Shown here: positions 62,801-64,000 of the stretch, piece by piece
How positions within the stretch are numbered: the stretch's first letter is position 1
How the letters are laid out: each line of letters begins with the position of its first letter
Source of the DNA: Rhyzopertha dominica
Lineage: Eukaryota; Arthropoda; Insecta; Coleoptera; Bostrichidae
DNA: 64,000 bases
Direction: 5' to 3'
Assembly (NCBI GenBank): GCA_025024175.1
Contig: QCXZ01000053.1
Location: 3,100,001-3,164,000, forward strand
Translations under genes and position numbers: made by a program
Notes under the pieces: generated by a model
Told to the model about the DNA's origin: nothing
Databases searched by the model: none
What the model saw: the letters and a program-made list of their open reading frames with translations, nothing else

Positions 62801-63220
62801 GATCAAACCAGACAGGAAGCCTGATCCCGGATCGGGGAAAATGGTCGAAGATTACTGGGGTCCGTCGGTCAAGCTCCTGGGAGACCTTAAATTCTTAGAA
62901 AATCTGAAAATGTACGACAAAGACAACATACCGCCGCCTGTCATGAAGAAAATCAGAGACAGGTACGTAAATATCATCGAGCAGACGTATCGATTCTGAA
63001 TTTTCACATCAGGTACATGCCGGATCGAGAATTTAACCCGGAAAGAATAAAAACTGTTTCCACTGCCTGTGAAGGTTTATGTAAGTGGGTGAGAGCAATG
63101 GAGGTGTACGACAGAGTGATCAAAATCGTCGCGCCCAAGAAGGCTAGACTTGAAGAAGCAGAAGCTGAATTAGCTGCACAAATGGACACGCTGAACGAAA
63201 AAAGAGCCCAGCTACAAGAG
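33573..63220 (+). CDS. Axonemal dynein heavy chain, inner arm, DNAH3/7/12 group (3' end outside window)
   Basis: Forty consecutive exons give 8691 nt (2897 codons) with every junction in phase and no internal stop. The product is a minus-end-directed microtubule motor of the inner dynein arm in cilia or sperm flagella. Visible: N-terminal tail, linker (DHC_N2), AAA1 with GPAGTGKTE and FDEFNR, AAA2 [12 protein letters not shown]3 GPTGTGKS with VFVDD-type Walker B, AAA4 GIGGSGRHS, and the first stalk coiled coil. The wording at AAA1-AAA2 ([34 protein letters not shown]) is closest to DNAH3. Family members run to about 4000-4100 residues, so AAA5, AAA6 and the C-terminus lie to the right. The ATG at 33573 is supported by an in-frame TAA at 33561. 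Assignment to DNAH3 rather than DNAH7 or DNAH12 is less certain than the class. Exons are listed in the part entries. Confidence 0.95.
34215..34385 (+). repeat. Dispersed repeat, copy 2, in dynein intron 1
   Basis: Direct repeat of 30920-31075, sharing GCAAATGCGAGATCTCTTAT, TTCTTTTAACGCTTCTATAA-like sequence and a TGTAATATAT end. Confidence 0.6.
35824..37939. other. Dynein intron 5 (2.1 kb)
   Basis: No recognised coding sequence. Frames at 36049-36288 (minus) and 37480-37818 (plus) show no family resemblance. It contains the inverted repeat at 36728-36799. Confidence 0.6.
36728..36799. repeat. Inverted repeat / hairpin
   Basis: Left arm ATTATAAAAAACGGCGATT (36728-36746) and right arm AATCGCCGTTTTTATAAT (36782-36799) are complementary, with one extra A on the left and a 35-nt loop. 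CAGGGTGTCC about 75 nt upstream resembles a transposon end, so it may belong to a small foldback or MITE-like element. No partner end was found. Confidence 0.7.
37940..40997 (+). CDS. Dynein exons 6-13, tail to start of linker (residues about 353-941)
   Basis: Exons 37940-38264, 38793-39000, 39051-39265, 39322-39512, 39569-39753, 39903-40165, 40546-40703 and 40778-40997, all GT-AG and in phase. One N lies in exon 6. Late exons carry conserved linker-proximal wording: [14 protein letters not shown], then [12 protein letters not shown] and GLQPRHWNR, the last corresponding to the GL..RHW block of the DHC_N2 (linker) region, which forms the mechanical lever over the AAA ring. The introns are short except 38265-38792 and 40166-40545. 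Confidence 0.9.
38658..38770. repeat. Inverted pair of hammerhead-like GAAACG motifs in dynein intron 6
   Basis: On the minus strand (38658-38700) GTCCTGAAGATGC leads to TTTCGAAACGTCGAC. On the plus strand (38744-38770) GTCCTGAAGAGCAGCGAAAC leads to GTTGAC. The two face each other as an imperfect inverted repeat. CTGAAGA replaces the hammerhead CTGATGA, so catalysis is unlikely as read. Similar motifs occur at 2877, 15795 and 63766. Confidence 0.45.
41353..41428 (+). repeat. tRNA-like element (probable SINE head) in dynein intron 13
   Basis: GCTTCGATGGTGTAGCAGTT gives an A-box with a four-pair D stem (GTGT/GCAC). CCGGGTTCAATTCCCGG is a perfect T arm with a B-box. The acceptor stem has five of seven pairs (GCTTCGA against TCAAAAC), and the anticodon loop is one base short. 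It is therefore a decayed tRNA gene or the tRNA-derived head of a SINE rather than a working tRNA. A related fragment is at 12070-12190. Confidence 0.5.
43033..45497 (+). CDS. Dynein exons 14-20, linker (residues about 942-1394)
   Basis: Exons 43033-43275, 43344-43478, 43657-43919, 43973-44174, 44233-44364, 44878-45064 and 45299-45497. They contain hallmark linker sequence: DDIQ followed by [17 protein letters not shown] across the first junction, [47 protein letters not shown] and [11 protein letters not shown], then [20 protein letters not shown] leading into AAA1. The linker swings during the power stroke. The intron between exons 14 and 15 (43276-43343) has a GC donor rather than GT. There is one N in exon 19. 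Confidence 0.93.
46010..46330 (-). pseudogene. Non-LTR RT remnant in dynein intron 20
   Basis: Minus-strand pieces [17 protein letters not shown]-like sequence, [16 protein letters not shown] sequence and [12 protein letters not shown] (RT block GVPQGSVLGPLL) follow the order of a CR1-type reverse transcriptase, with many stops and frameshifts. Confidence 0.6.
46842..47692 (+). CDS. Dynein exons 21-24, AAA1 (residues about 1395-1626)
   Basis: Exons 46842-47010, 47067-47260, 47311-47439 and 47491-47692, separated by introns of 50-56 nt. AAA1 is the main ATP-hydrolysing site: Walker [10 protein letters not shown], then [20 protein letters not shown], Walker B CFDEFNR, sensor I TMNPGYAGR across a junction, and the conserved [19 protein letters not shown] and [13 protein letters not shown] blocks. 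All catalytic residues expected of an active AAA1 are present. Confidence 0.97.
47735..47885 (-). repeat. Dispersed SINE-like repeat in dynein intron 24
   Basis: The minus strand carries CCAACTGCAGACAGATCT and downstream sequence alignable with the K2P-intron repeats at 13455-13610 and 22765-22920. Confidence 0.6.
48302..48600 (+). repeat. Solitary end of the long-inverted-repeat mariner-type element
   Basis: Starts CAGGGTGATTTTTTGAAAAC next to TA and runs about 300 bp through TTATTGACGGGGTAATAGAT to AGTGCCTATGAAAC. It matches the inverted right end of the element at 56905-59136 and not the left end. No second end or transposase is adjacent, so this is a solo terminus. Confidence 0.8.
48981..52168 (+). 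CDS. Dynein exons 25-27, AAA2 (residues about 1627-1899)
   Basis: Exons 48981-49211, 49746-50057 and 51893-52168. Conserved [19 protein letters not shown] opens the module. Walker A is [12 protein letters not shown], then [31 protein letters not shown], the Walker B-like [20 protein letters not shown] and [13 protein letters not shown], then [18 protein letters not shown] in exon 27. AAA2 binds ATP structurally without much hydrolysis in characterised dyneins. A DNA transposon fills most of the intron before exon 27. Confidence 0.96.
50146..51578 (+). mobile_element. Mariner-superfamily element with long inverted repeats, internally deleted copy
   Basis: Flanked by TA and bounded by CCAGGTGATTTTTTGAAAAC on the left and its inverted CAGGGTGATTTTTTGAAAAC on the right. 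Each terminal repeat is about 250-350 bp. The interior has an ATG at 50774 and the N-terminal transposase (helix-turn-helix of the DUF4817 kind, [20 protein letters not shown]) to the first catalytic block FSDEC (about 51230). It continues out of frame to GPIF, then jumps at about 51388-51395 straight into the right inverted repeat. The second and third catalytic aspartates are therefore missing. Located in dynein intron 26, same strand as the gene. Confidence 0.88.
53440..53780 (+). pseudogene. Non-LTR endonuclease-domain remnant in dynein intron 27
   Basis: Plus-strand peptide [20 protein letters not shown], then [20 protein letters not shown] and LNNLIA-like sequence match the exonuclease-endonuclease-phosphatase domain at the N-terminus of non-LTR ORF2 (C.TEHWL......I.I.GY, GGVAIFV). 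No RT follows. Stops and frame shifts are present. Confidence 0.65.
54358..56803 (+). CDS. Dynein exons 28-32, end of AAA2 and AAA3 (residues about 1900-2287)
   Basis: Exons 54358-54687, 54736-54942, 55772-55984, 56039-56224 and 56577-56803. Exon 28 begins in phase with HSFSKLFTC and contains [17 protein letters not shown]. Exon 29 has the AAA3 Walker [12 protein letters not shown] and NFSARTSA. Exon 30 has [12 protein letters not shown] and Walker [12 protein letters not shown] with [15 protein letters not shown]. Exon 31 has [17 protein letters not shown]. Exon 32 has [23 protein letters not shown]3 gates AAA1 in studied dyneins. The intron between exons 28 and 29 (54688-54735) is only 48 nt and has no stop in frame. 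Confidence 0.96.
56905..59136 (+). mobile_element. Mariner-superfamily D..D(41)D element with long inverted repeats
   Basis: Right end is CAGGGTGATTTTTTGAAAAT in inverted orientation, ending 59136 before TA. The left repeat is truncated by about 45 bp and starts near 56905. The inverted repeats share about 350 bp. Transposase starts at ATG 57475: DUF4817-like helix-turn-helix, FSDEC (first D), [12 protein letters not shown] (second D) and [14 protein letters not shown] (third D). I count 41 residues between the last two aspartates. The frame breaks in a run of Ts near 57946-57953, and an in-frame TAG at 58487-58489 precedes the last 23 residues (stop 58556-58558). The element fills most of dynein intron 32. 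Confidence 0.9.
59199..61193 (+). CDS. Dynein exons 33-36, AAA4 (residues about 2288-2557)
   Basis: Exons 59199-59373, 59427-59663, 59726-59965 and 61033-61193. Exon 33 contains the [19 protein letters not shown] block that closes AAA3. Exon 34 has [20 protein letters not shown] and Walker [16 protein letters not shown], with H where most relatives have Q. Exon 35 has [20 protein letters not shown] and [16 protein letters not shown]. Exon 36 has [20 protein letters not shown] and [23 protein letters not shown]4 binds nucleotide and supports the stalk. Confidence 0.96.
60896..60918. promoter_or_regulatory. Heat-shock-element-like array in dynein intron 35
   Basis: Five perfect alternating units, TTC/GAA/TTC/GAA/TTC, each separated by exactly two bases (TTCTAGAAAT repeated). 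This is a strong match to the consensus bound by heat-shock factor trimers. It lies deep in an intron and could also be a chance short tandem repeat in AT-rich DNA. Function not shown. Confidence 0.4.
61251..63220 (+). CDS. Dynein exons 37-40, AAA4 end and stalk (residues about 2558-2897, continues)
   Basis: Exons 61251-61677, 61734-61937, 62784-62962 and 63013-63220. Exon 37 opens [17 protein letters not shown], then [20 protein letters not shown] and the coiled-coil start [18 protein letters not shown]. Exon 38 has [20 protein letters not shown] and the [16 protein letters not shown] block. Exons 39-40 hold the microtubule-binding tip region ([34 protein letters not shown]) and a return coil rich in E, A, Q and K. 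Exon 40 ends at a GTATTC donor in phase 0; the next exon is outside the window. Confidence 0.95.
61938..62783. other. Dynein intron 38
   Basis: Intron within the stalk-coding region. The frame at 62400-62600 shows no recognised domain, and nothing else could be assigned. Confidence 0.5.
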
Positions 63221-64000
63221 GTATTCAGGTTTTAGCATCCACAGTTAAACGAAAATGAAAGAATTACCTCCACTCTCGATATTGCATTTAAACTTCCTTA
63301 GTGGTATTTGCTTAAAAACTGTTTTTATTGGGACTTCTGTGTTATAGCTTTAAATGTTTGTAGTTCAAATTATTGTAATACCCTGATTATTTACACAACA
63401 CATTCATGTTGAAGAATAAGAATGTGGATATCACCAGGCCATCCAGTGACAATTTAAAGATATTATCCACTCATCCCTGTGTAGAACCAATCTGAACGGC
63501 AGCCCACTTTGCTATGGGCTGAGGTCCCCGAAGACGATTTCTGCAGAGTGCACTTCTCAAGCATAATATTAAGAAAATTATTTCTGTTATTTTATGCTTG
63601 AGAACTGCACTTTCACTGTCACTGTCGGCTTGCAAACTGATTATTATACTTATGTTGAACTGATTCAAAGGTGCATTCATTGTGAAACATCCTGAATCAA
63701 TTAGGTAGCTTGGAAACAAGCTGATTGAACGTATGTGCTTTGTCTCACTTGATTTATCACATAACTATGACGATCGTTTCGACCAAATACGGTCATTGTC
63801 AAAGAGATAACAGCGTTATACTAAACTCAGATGGGCAGGATTTTGTTTACGTCCCCTATTTTTACAGGGGTTGTAAAATCTCTCGCCTGGGTTTTGAATG
63901 TCGATTTTATAATTTCGGCAATATCAAAGGCATACTGGCCGTGGAAATTTCTATTTGTGTATTTGCCAAATGTTTTTTCGAATGCTGAGCTTTTTTAATT
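63221..64000. other. Dynein intron 40 (incomplete)
   Basis: No exon recognised before the window ends. It contains a stem (GACC/GGTC, 63781-63794) followed on the minus strand by GAAACGATC, the same type of motif as at 2877-2910. Confidence 0.55.
63766..63805 (-). repeat. Hairpin plus GAAACG motif, hammerhead-like remnant
   Basis: On the minus strand TTTGACAAT leads into a four-pair stem (GACC, six-base loop, GGTC) and then CGAAACGATC. TTTGACAA before the stem and CGAAACG after it are shared with 2877-2910, so the two are probably copies of one repeat. Confidence 0.4.

Noticed and set aside
1..64000. CRISPR arrays, prokaryotic operons, riboswitches, rRNA genes
   Set aside because: None seen; the window is clearly eukaryotic with spliced genes. 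No evidence for a new multi-gene system was found.

Overview
This is a window of an animal nuclear genome, almost certainly an insect. It is AT-rich, genes are split by many short introns (several of 48-56 nt), and old transposon fragments are dense. The short introns, Tc1/mariner elements, non-LTR elements and Penelope-like elements would fit a beetle, but the order is inference. The sequence is a draft assembly: single Ns are scattered through it, and a run of exactly 100 Ns lies at 21531-21630.

Layout. (1) 1-11050 has no host gene that I can recognise. It holds a Penelope-like element on the minus strand (about 2877-4150) and an old mariner apparently broken up by two head-to-head non-LTR retrotransposons (6299-10265). 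(2) 11052-11800 (minus) is a complete four-exon gene for a small secreted cysteine-containing protein. A paralogue with the same intron positions lies at 29183-31520 (minus). (3) Between the paralogues, on the plus strand, is a two-pore-domain (K2P) potassium channel gene. The segment that carries it is present twice, at 12319-21530 and 21631-29466, on either side of the N gap. The copies are colinear, and their few coding frameshifts are reciprocal. The best explanation is two haplotypes kept side by side by the assembler. The left copy has an extra 1308-bp Tc1-like element at a TA, and the right copy has the undisturbed site. (4) From 33573 to the right edge runs one large plus-strand gene, an inner-arm axonemal dynein heavy chain of the DNAH3/7/12 group (closest in wording to DNAH3). 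I could place 40 consecutive exons, 8691 coding nt (2897 codons), with every junction in phase. They cover the N-terminal tail, linker, AAA1-AAA4 and the start of the stalk. AAA5, AAA6 and the C-terminus lie beyond the window.

The dynein introns have collected mobile DNA. This includes two copies and one solitary end of a D..D(41)D mariner-superfamily element with inverted repeats of about 350 bp, an endonuclease-domain remnant, a reverse-transcriptase remnant, a tRNA-like element and several dispersed repeats.

The genes are not a functional cluster: a ciliary/sperm motor, a membrane potassium channel and two secreted proteins are simply neighbours. I found no convincing undescribed multi-gene system. 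The points most worth a second look are the duplicated K2P segment with its transposon empty site, the unusual pore motif, the long-inverted-repeat transposon with an internally deleted sibling, the hairpin-plus-GAAACG motifs, and two odd dynein introns.
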